Part shown: in pieces, positions 1-10,534 of the stretch
Layout of the letters: each line of letters starts with the position of its first letter
How positions within the stretch are numbered: the stretch's first letter is position 1
The notes under the pieces: generated by a model
The model's input: the letters and a program-made list of their open reading frames with translations, nothing else
Database searches by the model: none
What the model was told of the DNA's origin: nothing
Source: Chamaecrista fasciculata
Lineage: Eukaryota > Streptophyta > Magnoliopsida > Fabales > Fabaceae
DNA length: 64,000 nucleotides
Direction of reading: 5' to 3'
NCBI GenBank assembly: GCA_003254925.1
Contig: QANZ01017797.1
Span: 220,569 to 284,568, forward strand
Program-made: the position numbers and the translations under genes

Positions 1-261
1 ACATAAAATATATATTTAATCTTAATTAAATCAACTTTTTTTAACAATTAAGTCAAATTAAATGTCTTCATTAATAAAAACATCATTAAATTGATCCAAA
101 ATTAATTGTTTTACCAATATATACAAGTTAAATTATATATAGAATGAATAAAAAAAAATATTTTTTTGGCCCGGCCAGACCTGGTGACCCGGCCCGGCCC
201 CGGTTTGTATCGGGCCGGGTCTCGGGCCGACCAGAAACCCGGTCCGGCCCGTGTACACCCC
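1..261. mobile_element. hAT-like transposon end (partial)
   Basis: Positions 168-261 are a GC-rich island of repeated GGCCCGG/CCGGGCC words ending in gtgtacacccct. Read on the minus strand this is AGGGGTGTACACGGGCCGG followed by subterminal CCGGGCC repeats, the usual look of a plant hAT terminus. The other end would lie before the window, so neither length nor target duplication can be checked. No transposase is seen. Confidence 0.45.
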
Positions 262-1518
262 TATTTGTGGAAATGTTATGCGCCTAATTTGAAATTTTTG
301 AAAATGTGGGGGTGTTTTGTTAAGTTTTATTACCTATTTTAAAATGAAAAAAGTTGGTTCCAAAACTGTTGAAGTGAAAATATGTGTTTGCACTAAAGTT
401 GTAAATGATGATTGTGTTATTTATTATGTTTTTTTTTTGTACAAGTATGAGTATTGTACATGAAATGAAAGCTTTCAATGCATCTATTTTTATATAAAAA
501 AAAAAGAGATTTTGTGAAATAAAAGTGATTTTGGGCCTTAAAATTATAAAGAATGAATATGGTGTCTTACTTTCTTAAGAACTTTGTGTTGAGAAGATTC
601 TGAGAAAGTTTAAATAATTTGATAAATCTCTACTGGAGGAGATCTTGCGACTAAATCTAGATATACACAGATTATTGAGAATCTGTTTATGCACAGATTA
701 TTGAGAATCTGTTGCGCTTAAATAGCTTATGCTATGTGTAGATTGAGCAAATATACTCATTGTCCAAACAATGAATGATGAGAGGCCTTGGTAAGAGTAT
801 TGAGATACTTGAGAAGTAATATAAAATATGGTATATTCAATTGAGACGTAATATTGTGATGCAGCTGCTAAAAATGGTATAACCTCAATTGATTATGTAA
901 AATCACATGTGAATTTCGCGAATCCGTTAACAAAGCCTTTTGGGAGGAAGTAAAGTGAAACATCGAGGGGAATTGGACTAAAGCCAATTTGAAATTAACA
1001 GCGATGACAACCCAACCTTTGAGATTTGTGACCCCATGAATAAGGTTCAATGGGTAAGAACAAGTCGTTTGTTAGTTCTGCTAGCACTAAAAATTGTTAT
1101 GTCCTATTCCTAAGGTTCAATGAGTAAAACTCTTAATGATTTCATAGTTATGAGACGGTGTATAAGTGCAGATACACTTTATGAAATCACCTCTACAAAT
1201 GTGGAGTGGGGCCGCTTCTATGAGATTATGGCAAAAATCTTTAGAGCATTCGTTATGCACCATGTGCGCACATGGCCGAATTAACGTGCAAAAACGTTGT
1301 TAATAGCAGAAATGTGGGGGTATAATCTGACCCTTAGTACCTCTGTTACACACCAAGAGTTGTTGGTTCATAGAAGTCTGCTTCACTAACATCTCTGTGT
1401 ATCAAGAATTATTGGTCTAGGTCTAGTTCAAGTCGTTAATGACACTAGATACAATGGTTATACACATGAATAAAATTCAGTAAAAGAAATGAAGGTTTAT
1501 TTGACACATGTGGGGGAT
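262..1518 (+). mobile_element. Degenerate Ty1/copia internal region (RT/RNase H C-terminus)
   Basis: Around 780-990 the plus strand translates in broken frames to pieces typical of the copia polyprotein C-terminus: a block like GLGRVLRYLRSNIKYG, then DYVKSHVNFANPLTKPFGRK, then a RGIGLKPI block. Stops and frameshifts interrupt it. It runs up to a purine-rich tract (tgtgggggat, about 1509-1518) directly before an LTR starting TGTTG, as a polypurine tract should. The 5' part of the element is missing. I infer a dead, 5'-truncated copy. Confidence 0.7.
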
Positions 1519-2066
1519 TGTTGAAAATATTATATATAATATAATATTAGAGTGTGTCAAATAAAAGTTTCACATTGCCTAATTTTGAGAAGAGCCAATA
1601 TTTGTTTAATCATTATTATTTTATGATTTGAAACTTTCCTTTTGTGATAATTCAAAATCATCTTTATGAGTATTAGTACAATTTAATATTTGATTAAATT
1701 GTTTTAATGACTCTTTGATGAGTTGTTACAAATAAGGAAATAATAATGGTTTATGGAAATTAAAATGCGTGATTAAAATTGTCTTAATCACTCATAACTT
1801 TCTGTCTAACGTTTCTTTTGCTGGCTCATATTATATTCAACGGCGGAATAGGCTCAGTGACTAATCAGTACCCAACTTACTGAATTTCTATCTTCTTCTA
1901 TTCTGTCACCTTGTTGTTTAGTTGAAACAATAAGAAGGGTTCGTTTAATCCTGGGGAGTGCCGCTTCCTAATTTCTGAGGGGTTGCGGAATATCTCTTTA
2001 GGACAGTGTCCTTGTGACGCGACTCGAACTATTTTGTGTCTTACAATTTCATACTATTCCCCAACA
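1519..2066 (+). repeat. 3' LTR of the Ty1/copia remnant
   Basis: This 548-base segment begins TGTTGAAAATATTA and ends ATTCCCCAACA, so the ends are the inverted TGTTG...CAACA expected of an LTR. It follows a polypurine tract and degenerate copia coding sequence. The 5' LTR is not in the window, so a target duplication cannot be tested. A SINE fragment abuts its end. Confidence 0.7.
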
Positions 2067-2217
2067 GGGGGCTCACCAAGGCCAAGGTAAGTCTCAAGGC
2101 TCTATGAGCACTTACAGAGGTACTTACATATCGCCTACCAACAAGGCTCTAACATCGACAGTGAGAATTGAACTCAGGACTTCGTGGATTTTGAGTCAAC
2201 TCCCTACCAACTGGGTC
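2067..2217 (-). mobile_element. tRNA-derived SINE, truncated copy
   Basis: On the minus strand this closely matches the SINE at 8692-8878: it begins gacccagttggtagggagt (A-box region), has gagttcaattctc as a decayed B box, and continues through the same ttggtaggcgat and cttggtgagcccc segments. It lacks the last about 30 bases and the A-rich tail, stopping exactly at the LTR boundary. Confidence 0.65.
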
Positions 2218-2373
2218 AACCTTTATTGGTTTTTCATAAATCATTTATTTGTTCAGTTTGTCAACTTTTAAAATTTAGAGGTATTTCATGTCCCCAACTT
2301 AGAATTTAGAAGTCATAAATAAATTTTAGCCAAATTATTTAATACACAAGACTAAGATTTTTATTAAAAATGA

Positions 2374-3220
2374 TAAATTACATTTTAGTATCATATATGG
2401 TCTAATTTCGCTTTGGTACTCTAAGAGTTAAAAAGAGTCATTTCAATGACCTGTGATTTTTCGTTGTTAACACAAAGGGGGCCTATGGTTTACTTCTGTT
2501 AACATTTAATGAAAAGTGGTCACGTAAACCACATGCCACTCACGTGGCTTAGTAAAAAAATCAAATTTTGATCATCAAACTATGAGATAAGTTTCTTTTT
2601 GGTCCAAAAATTATTGTTCTTATGTTTTGGTCCCCAATATGTGCTTTTAAATAGTTTACGTCGTTATTTCTAACCTAAATAATTGAGATGAATAATTTAT
2701 CTCTCATATATGTAATAATATGTGAATATGCAAAATAGAAGAAGGAAAATTTTCATTATTAGTTACAAATTGGAGATAAATTTGTGTTTGTTTTTATCTC
2801 CAATTTATTATTGAGAATAACGGTGAAAACCCAATAAAATCACATTTTGGGGGCCAAAATATAACAAATGTAAAGCTTTGTGGACAAAAATAGAACAAAA
2901 AATAGTTTTATGACCAAAATGATACTTACCCATAGTTTGAGGACTAAAATGAGTATTTAACCTTTGAATAGAAATCGACGACTTAGATGAAAGAGAAACC
3001 AACAACTAAAATGCAATAAAAATTGATGTCAAAGATGTAGTAGAAATCGATAGATAAGATTGAGTCATCTCATCACTTCCCCTTAAATGCTAACTGAAAT
3101 AAACTATAGAGTCCCTCTGTGTTAACGATGAAAATCACTAGTCACTAAAATGACATTTTTTTATTCTTAGGGTACCATAACGAAATCGGGCCCAATCACA
3201 AAGTACCAAAATAGAATTTA
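2374..3220. mobile_element. Fold-back TIR element (unclassified, MITE-like)
   Basis: The ends are long inverted repeats. The left arm begins taaattacattttagtatc and the reverse complement of the right end begins taaattctattttggtac; homology continues inward for about 145 bases, including a shared gttaacac block. No coding capacity and no clear target duplication were found. It belongs to a broad group of elements here whose arms carry ttggtacc or ttggtccc motifs. Confidence 0.65.
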
Positions 3221-3344
3221 CTAGATTAAAAAAGACTAAAGACTAAATTAATCAGTTAATTAAACCTTAATTATATTCAACCAAATAGGTCCATCATATT
3301 TGACCAATTTTTTTGTGTTACCAAGACAGATAAAAAAGTAAGTT

Positions 3345-5138
3345 GGCGTTTGGTACACAAATTGAAAAGTTAGTTTTGGGATTATGAGCTCTGACATAAA
3401 CAAATCTCATGTTTGATGCGCGGATTAAAAAATTAAGGGTAAAATACAGGAAAGGTACCTGTGGTTTGGCCTAATCTCACTTTTATGACGTGTGGTTTCA
3501 AAAGTTGCACATTAGGTACCTGTGTGTTTCGCCGTTAAATAGAAGCAGTACTTGTGTAATTTTCCGTTAAATTTTTGACGGAAAAAGTAGTACTTGTGGT
3601 TTCAAAAGTTGCACATTAGGTACCTGTGGTTTTGCTGAAGCTTGAACTTCATATTAGCTTCATATTTTGAACATTAAACGATGAAACCCAACACTCTCTT
3701 CATCTTCATCATCATCTTCTTCCCATAAACTCAACAAACCCTCATTTCTCATACGAATTTCAAATTCCACTCATCAAATTAAATCAGAAATCACACACAC
3801 ACACACACACACACATAGATATACATTAATCAGAAATCACCCGAATTATCATCTCCAAATTTCTCGGCGGATTTTGAAGCAATTTCAAAGATTTAGGGTT
3901 TCTAATTTGATTTGATGAAATTAGGGTTGTTGAAATTGCAGATCGAAGAGGGTTTTTGTAATACCCCAAGGTACCATGTTAGACATTAGACTTAGCATTT
4001 GATTTAAAAGTAAATTGTGTAGTTAATCTAGAAGTCCTCATGAACTTGTGGTTAAATTTTGAGAGCAACCTGACAAAAAAATTTTATCCGTGTTTCATTT
4101 TAATTTTATTATAAGAAACTTTTGCGTAAGAAATAATAAATTATAGATATAATATTTTTGAAAGGAAAATATATATTTGGAACCTACTATTTTCAATGAA
4201 TCCAACAATATAATTTTTTTCAAAAATCTCTATTTCTAAAACTTTTGAGTTTTAGGGACTGTTTTGAAAGAATTTAAATGTTTTTGGGCAATACTATGGA
4301 TCTAGCCTCTTTCTCCTTGCATCAGAATTACTTTTTTTCCCCCCCAAATTTGGCCAAAATAGCAAAACAACCCTTTCTTTAACGGAAAATTACACAAGTA
4401 CTGCTTCTGTTTAACGGCGAAACACACAGGTACCTAATGTGCAACTTTTGAAACCACATGTCATAAAAGTGAGATTAGGCCAAACCACATGTACCTTTCC
4501 TGTATTTTATCCAAAAATTAATCATGAGAATATTATATTCATGGGAGAAGCATAATCCCATGAAATGATCACTTTTTAATCCCACCCTAAGGGGGGATTA
4601 GTTTAATCCTATGAGATGAGATTATTTAGATCCACCTAAAATGACTAAACTACTCTTATTTAACTTAGCTAATTAAATTTTATTCTACAAAATTTTTTCA
4701 TTTCTCATCTCTATTTTTATCAAACCTATCTAATTAAGTTTTATTTTGATAATTATGTTAGTTACATTTTGAGCGGTGACTTTTTCTGATTATTTTAATA
4801 ATTGAATAATTATGGACATTATGTTTTGAAATCATATTTTCTTGATGAAATTATTAATTTTATTTAAAAATATTAATTATGATAGAATCTTTTATATGGT
4901 GTAGAAACAAAAACACATTTTTTTAAGGCTCCCATAAACTATTATTTGATAATAAAAAGTCAAATAGAAAAATATTAAATATTTTCAAAATTATTAAAGT
5001 TGAACTAAACACAAAATTGTAATGTTCGTGAGAATATTACAAAATAATTACATGATTATTTTAACTCATCCAAATAAAGATTTGTATAGTGAGAATTTTA
5101 TTCCCAAAAATAAAAAAAAGATCTGTATACTAAATACC
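3345..5138. mobile_element. Older TIR element interrupted by a MULE
   Basis: The left end ggcgtttggtacaca and the reverse complement of the right end (ggtatttagtataca) are similar. AT-rich DNA with taatcccatgaaat-type repeats lies between. The MULE at 3437-4512 interrupts it. No clean target duplication is visible, so class assignment (Harbinger- or hAT-like) is left open. Confidence 0.35.
3437..4512. mobile_element. Non-autonomous Mutator-like element (MULE), possible gene capture
   Basis: The two ends are inverted repeats of about 135 bases (3437-3571 and 4378-4512), nearly identical, starting GGGTAAAATACAGGAAAGG. They are flanked by a perfect 9-bp direct repeat AAAAATTAA (3428-3436 and 4513-4521), the Mutator-type target duplication. 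The interior has a (AC)n microsatellite near 3794-3814 and a stretch at 3680-3960 that looks like a plant transcript leader (CT-rich run with CATCTTCATC repeats, tttagggtttc, then attagggtt). That stretch may be a captured host fragment. There is no transposase. Confidence 0.85.
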
Positions 5139-5702
5139 CTCTATTAGGGCCTCTAAAATGATAACGTTGACTGTTAAAGAAAAATGGTTTCTAGAAATTC
5201 CCTCTAAAATGATAACGTTGACTGTTAAAGAAAAATGCTTTCTATCTATGGTTTTATGTGTTTGCCACATCTTTTAATTTGGAATCAAGTATCTTTTTAG
5301 AGAGATATTGAATTTTGTACATTATTTTTTTTTCTATTTTAACCAATTCCGTCTTTTAAATTTTAAAATAAATCAATTTAATCTTACTAATGAACTTTTT
5401 AACAAAAATATCTGAATTGAAAGAAATCTTTAAAGAAATTATTTCTATTTTTAAACCTTATTTTTATTTTTAATTCATATTCATTTTTTAAAGTTAAAAT
5501 TGTGTTCTTATATATATTTAAATTATGTTAATTGAATAATTATAATTTTTATATTTTTTAAATTTGAGTATTATTAAATGTGATATTAAAGTTGTACTAT
5601 ATCACAAGTTAAATTTTAAAAATATTGAAAGTACTTTTTTTATATAAAAAAAACAAACATATTTATTTTTTGATATTTTCAAGTTTTCTCCAATAATTTT
5701 TT
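5139..5702. other. AT-rich spacer with a short direct duplication
   Basis: There is no gene. A 36-base unit beginning ctctaaaatgataacgttga occurs twice, at 5151-5186 and 5202-5237. The rest is simple AT-rich sequence. Confidence 0.5.
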
Positions 5703-6592
5703 TAGCTAAATTATAACTTTGGTCTTTTGTACTTGAGATAGGTTGCAATTCAACCCTTTATCTTTTTTGGTTACAATTTTGGTTGCCCAAAATTTTTAAA
5801 AGTTTTACTCTTCGGTCCAAACGACTGCATGTGATAATATCTTTCTCGCTTCAAGTTTGAATGTCACGAGTCTCGAGCTATATGTTGATTTTGACGAATC
5901 ATTTCTTTGTCCACTTAATACCGTTAGCAAACAAGGTCAAAATAAACTCTAAAAGTGAATTGCTCGTTTCATAGTGAAATAGGGCGAAATTTGTCATATA
6001 TCTCTAGTTTCAGATCCGGTTGCTACAAGTTCAAAACTACGGGTTACTCTTAACGAGTCTTTTTCTTATCTAGTTGGGACTGTCAACAAGTGATGTCAAA
6101 TCATGCCCAATGTTGTTTTCCATAAATTTTTACCTTTTGGTTCCAGAACCACTTTTAGACTCGATTTAATTAATCTCCTTTGTTGACAGTCCCAACTAGG
6201 CAGAAAAAGAATTTGTCAAGAGTAACTCGTAACTCTAAACTTGTAGCAATCAGACTTGAAATGAAAGATATATGCTCAACTTTGCTCGTTTAACTATGGA
6301 ACGAGCAATCCACTTTTGGAAGCTTAGTTTGACCTTGTTTGCTGACACCTTAATTGGATAAAAAAAGAACACATCAAAAGCAATAAATAGATGAGAATTG
6401 TCGCATTCGAATTTGAAACAAGAGTGATGTGACTATATTTAATTGTTGAGACCAATAAGTATTATAACTTTTGAAAAATTTGGAGGGTCAAAATTACAAC
6501 AACAAAAAATATAAAGAGTTGGATTGCAACCAAAAAAAAATATAAAGCGCTGGATTGCAATTTACCTAAAGACAAGATATACAAATTGCACT
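5703..6592. mobile_element. Fold-back element, about 0.9 kb
   Basis: The arms are inverted over most of the length. Near the centre tagttgggactgtcaac (about 6071-6087) pairs with gttgacagtcccaacta (about 6182-6198). Near the ends ggttgcaattcaaccc pairs with a ggattgcaatttacc block. The arms carry tttggtc words. No open frame or clear target duplication. The element at 25349-26079 is a relative. Confidence 0.65.
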
Positions 6593-7365
6593 TTTTCATC
6601 ATATTGATGGTCAATTTGTCATTTTACATATCACATCACAAATATGTTAATATAGATATATAGTTTCTTTTATAGAAGTTAATCTTCAAAACATTAAATG
6701 CAGTTTTCTAAAAACATTTTTAATTATATGTTTTATATTATAGAAAATCATTTTAAACAAATTATTTGACAATAAAAAACATTTTAAAATGATAAAATAT
6801 ATCAAATAATTTTAGCAAATTTTTATGGAATATGTATTAAATTATTGTAAAAATATAAATGATAAAATTGAAAAAAATAAATAAATTTGACCCTAAATAT
6901 AAAGGATGAAGAATTGAAGATAATGCTTTTAATTACCCAATTTTGTCAATGAATAATGATTGTCGTTTTAAAAAGTTAATAGCATTATACGAAATTCAAA
7001 TTAATATTGTTGGCTTTGCCACATATGTTGAACTAATGGTCAATAGGGATTTAATAATTTATCAGCATTTCAAGCTAAATTTAAATTAAATTAAATCAAA
7101 TGAAACGTATTTGACCAATTTATTGGTACGCCCAAGATCGAGAAGAAAGTAAAATGATAACATGGATTTTTTTTTTTGGCCTGATAATAATAATATAGAT
7201 TGGTCAAAAGAAAGAAATCGATTCTATCGATGATTGCTTTTGTTTCCCCAATTTTTCATTTTAGTAATAAGGTATTCTTATTTTGTTAATTTTAATCACA
7301 ATTTTTAACCCACTTACAACTACAAATTTCAATTAAACAAAATAACAATAGTTATAAAACACTTA
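6593..7365. other. AT-rich intergenic DNA
   Basis: I see no coding frame, RNA gene or paired repeat ends here. It ends at the TTA target site of the next element. Confidence 0.5.
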
Positions 7366-8583
7366 GGGCCTGTTTGGGTGGTGATTACTTTTTCATTATC
7401 TTTTCATTATCCCCATTTTCATTACATAACTTCATCTACAGTGCTCAATGGGTGTTTGTTTTGCAATTATAAAGTCATTACAAAAATATCACTTCATTAC
7501 AAACTTATTTCATTACATATTTCATATCCAATTACTAACATACCCCTACTCAAATACCTATAATTACCTATACTCTAATACAAATATAAAAAAACTATTT
7601 AGCAAAATAGTAATTTTCAATACCCTCATTTATTACACTTACAACTTTCTCTCTCCACTCATCATTTTTTCTTTTTTCTTTCTCTTTCTCTCTCCACTTG
7701 TCATTTTTTCAATACCCTAATTTTCAATACTATATATAATTTATAATTTATATTAATTTAAAATAAAATAATTCAACTCATGTTATTTACATTTTAGTCC
7801 ATGATATAAAATATATAATTCAGACGCCAAAAATATACATTTTGGTCTCTCCTCCAGTATATATATGGGTATACGAGAGAGGCGGATAGTGGAAGAAGAG
7901 TGGATGGTGCGATGTGCTCATGCGTGAAGATCAACGGTCATATTATTACCCGCAAAAAGACAAACCGTTTTGATTAATATATAATTTTTGGTCCCACATT
8001 TTTTTCGTGGATAACATTTTGGTCCTTCAATTTATTTTTTGGAGGAAAGTTTGCAATATAGAAACCCAATCGTTGATGAATGCAATTTTTTACGGGTCAA
8101 GAGATATATTTCACTTTCGTAAGGACCGATTCGTTCAATTTATATAAAATCATAGACCAAATGGTAGGTTTTTAAAAATTTTCATGTTATTTACATTTTG
8201 GTCCTTTCATTTCATTACATAATACTACTCCAACCTTCATTACAAATATTCACATCTAGCACAAATTCCGAGACAATTTCATTACCATTTCATTTCATAA
8301 CCACCACAACCAAAAAGTCAAAATTTTTTTTTTTTATTTCTATCTATTTCCATTATCAATTATCAATTCTACCCCTATACAATTTAAAAAAACCCATATA
8401 TTTATTTCAACCAACCACAATCATTACATACCCTTTTTCATAATTTCACATCCTATTTTTTTCATTACATCTCAAACTAATCCAAACACCATTTTCATTA
8501 CATTTTCATTACATAATTTTCTCATTACCATTTCATTACATAAAATCATCATTTCATTACTTACTTCTAATCCAAACACACCC
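7366..8583. mobile_element. PIF/Harbinger-like non-autonomous element
   Basis: The left end GGGCCTGTTTGGGTGGTGAT and the reverse complement of the right end (GGGTGTGTTTGGATTAGAAG) are imperfect terminal inverted repeats. A TTA trinucleotide flanks both sides (7363-7365 and 8584-8586), the Harbinger-type target. The interior is rich in cattacat repeats and has no transposase. Interior blocks such as aatacctataattacc and tttctctctccac recur in the element at 23508-25049, so the two are one family. Confidence 0.65.
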
Positions 8584-8691
8584 TTAGCACCCTCTTATCT
8601 CACATTTGTAACATACAGAATAACACTAATACATTTTAGTGTGTGTGTTTTTTTTTGCCAGAATACATTTTAGTGTGTTTAAATATGATAT

Positions 8692-8878
8692 GACCCAGTT
8701 GGTAAGGAGTCAACTCATAACCCACAAGGTCGTGAGTTCGAATCCCACTGCCGATGTGAGGACCTTGTTGGTAGGCGATCTGTAAGTACCTTTGTAAGCG
8801 CTTATAGAGCCTTGAGGCCTGCCTTGGCTTTGGTGAGCCCCGGGGCCCAACTCAATCTAAATTTTTCTTTAAAAAAAA
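8692..8878 (+). mobile_element. tRNA-derived SINE with target duplication
   Basis: The element starts gacccagttggtaagg (polymerase III A-box-like) and has gagttcgaatccc (B box) at 8734-8746. A tRNA-unrelated body follows, then an A-rich tail. The 7-bp sequence atgatat flanks it (8685-8691 and 8879-8885). About 187 bases. A second, truncated copy lies at 2067-2217 in reverse. Confidence 0.85.
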
Positions 8879-9116
8879 ATGATATTTCATTTAATACTTG
8901 TTATATAAAAGATATAAATGATATTTTATAAAAATATAATATAAGATTATTACAATATTTGAGTGTCCAAAAATTGTGCTATCTTGCATATTAAATATTA
9001 ATAGAATATCTGAATTATTAAAAGAATATCAAACGGTGTCAAAACTATCTAAATTAAGATTTAATAAAATTATAGTTTACCATATTACTATTTGTGATTT
9101 AAAAGGAAAAGATTAA

Positions 9117-9722
9117 GAGGTAAAGTACTATTTGGTCCCTCATTTTTCACACTTTGATACTATTTGGTCCTTGCATTTTGGAAATAGACTATTTGGTCCC
9201 TCATTAATTACAAATGTCAACTCGTTAGTCCCTCTAGCCTATATCCGTTACTGATAGTGATGACTTGGCCGTTAAATACTTACATGACACTGTTAAATTC
9301 CACTTTGTCATCCTAATCACCAAAATAAACAGAACCGCGGCAAAATTAAAAATTGATACAGACCCATTTGCAGCTAAAAATGGAATCACCAAAATATCTC
9401 CATCACATTTTAATACAAATGGGTCTGGCTCAATTTTTAATTTTGGCTCAGTTCGGTTTATTTTGGGGACTAGGATGACAAAGTGACATTTAACAGTGTC
9501 ATGTTAACGGCTAAGTCATCACTGTTAGTAACAGATATAGGCTAGAGGGACTAACGAGTTGACATTTGTGATTAATGAGGGACCAAATAGTCTATTTCAA
9601 AAATGCAGGGACCAAATGGTATCAAAGTGTGAAAAAGGAGGGACCAAATAGTCTATTTCAAAAATGCAGGGACCAAATAGTTCAAAGTGTGAAAAAGGAG
9701 GGACCAAATAGTACTTTACCTC
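9117..9722. mobile_element. Fold-back TIR element with about 250-base arms
   Basis: The left end gaggtaaagtactatttggt matches the reverse complement of the right end. The arms stay similar for about 250 bases, through blocks such as gtcaactcgttagtccc and gacaaagtg. The right arm has an internal tandem duplication of about 60 bases (gtctatttcaaaaatgcagg repeated near 9590 and 9651). No clear target duplication. It lies about 800 bases upstream of the CSLD start codon. Confidence 0.75.
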
Positions 9723-10534
9723 AAAGAAAAGAAAAAAGCCAAAATCAAGTGCAGGGAGACAAAGAAACATCCTCCTGCACTCGAAAGTTTCTCGAGCGCC
9801 GCGTAATACTCGCTTGAACAGAATCCATGGAATTGAAGTAACATTCTTTATTTTTTCTTTTGCTTTTTTGGAATTGAAGTTCTTACAGTATTAAAATTCG
9901 GAGAATCTCTTCCTACATTACGCTTTATTTGCTATTTGTCGTCTTGGTTTCCTAGTACTTAAGAATTGAGTCCTCTTTCATGCTCTTGGTGTATATTTTC
10001 AGAGACACGTTGCGTGTAGAGGTTATCTTCGCGACTCTCTACACTTGCTACCCCAAAAGATCTCGTAATTGTACCGAATCTCTCACCAAAGTCAGCGATT
10101 TACCATATTCACATTAACTGTGGCTTCTGACTTTCAACTAGTAAGTGGATGGCTTTTTTATGCCGGCATTGATTGTTAAAGCACTGTTGTGGTCTATGTT
10201 GGAATTGTTAAAAGGGGTTTGGTTGGAAGTTTCGATTAAAAAATATAAGGTTTCTGAAAATATTTTGATCTGAGGTTGGACATAGAGACGGCGAAATTTG
10301 ACAGCGCCAGTCAGACACGCGCTTGCTCCAACTTGCTTTCAGACAAATTTCAACTTGTTTGGTTGTCTTTGAGTTGGTAAGAAGCTAAGGAAACTTTCTT
10401 TGCGTTTCTATTATTTTTTGTTGTTGCTCATGTGCTAATTGAGGTTTGAACTATTCTAATAGTTTCTTCCTTTAAATGACGTGCTGCTGATAAAGTAGTG
10501 GTGGATTGTTTCGGATAATGTAATTCCAGGTCTG
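9723..10534 (+). promoter_or_regulatory. CSLD promoter and 5' untranslated region
   Basis: This is the unique DNA between the fold-back element and the CSLD start codon. It has no open frame of note. A likely leader intron (10141-10529) suggests that transcription starts before 10140. I could not pick a convincing TATA box, so the transcription start is not placed. Confidence 0.5.
10141..10529 (+). other. Putative 5'UTR intron of CSLD
   Basis: A strong donor GTAAGTGG begins at 10141 and an acceptor taattccag ends at 10529, five bases before the ATG at 10535. The sequence between is T-rich, as plant introns are. This is inferred from splice signals only. Confidence 0.5.

Noticed and set aside
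3794-3814. AC microsatellite as a finding
   Set aside because: A simple repeat of ordinary length, mentioned only within the MULE entry.
8692-8878. A tRNA gene
   Set aside because: A and B boxes are present, but there is no tRNA fold with paired acceptor stem; a longer body, A-rich tail and target duplication indicate a SINE.
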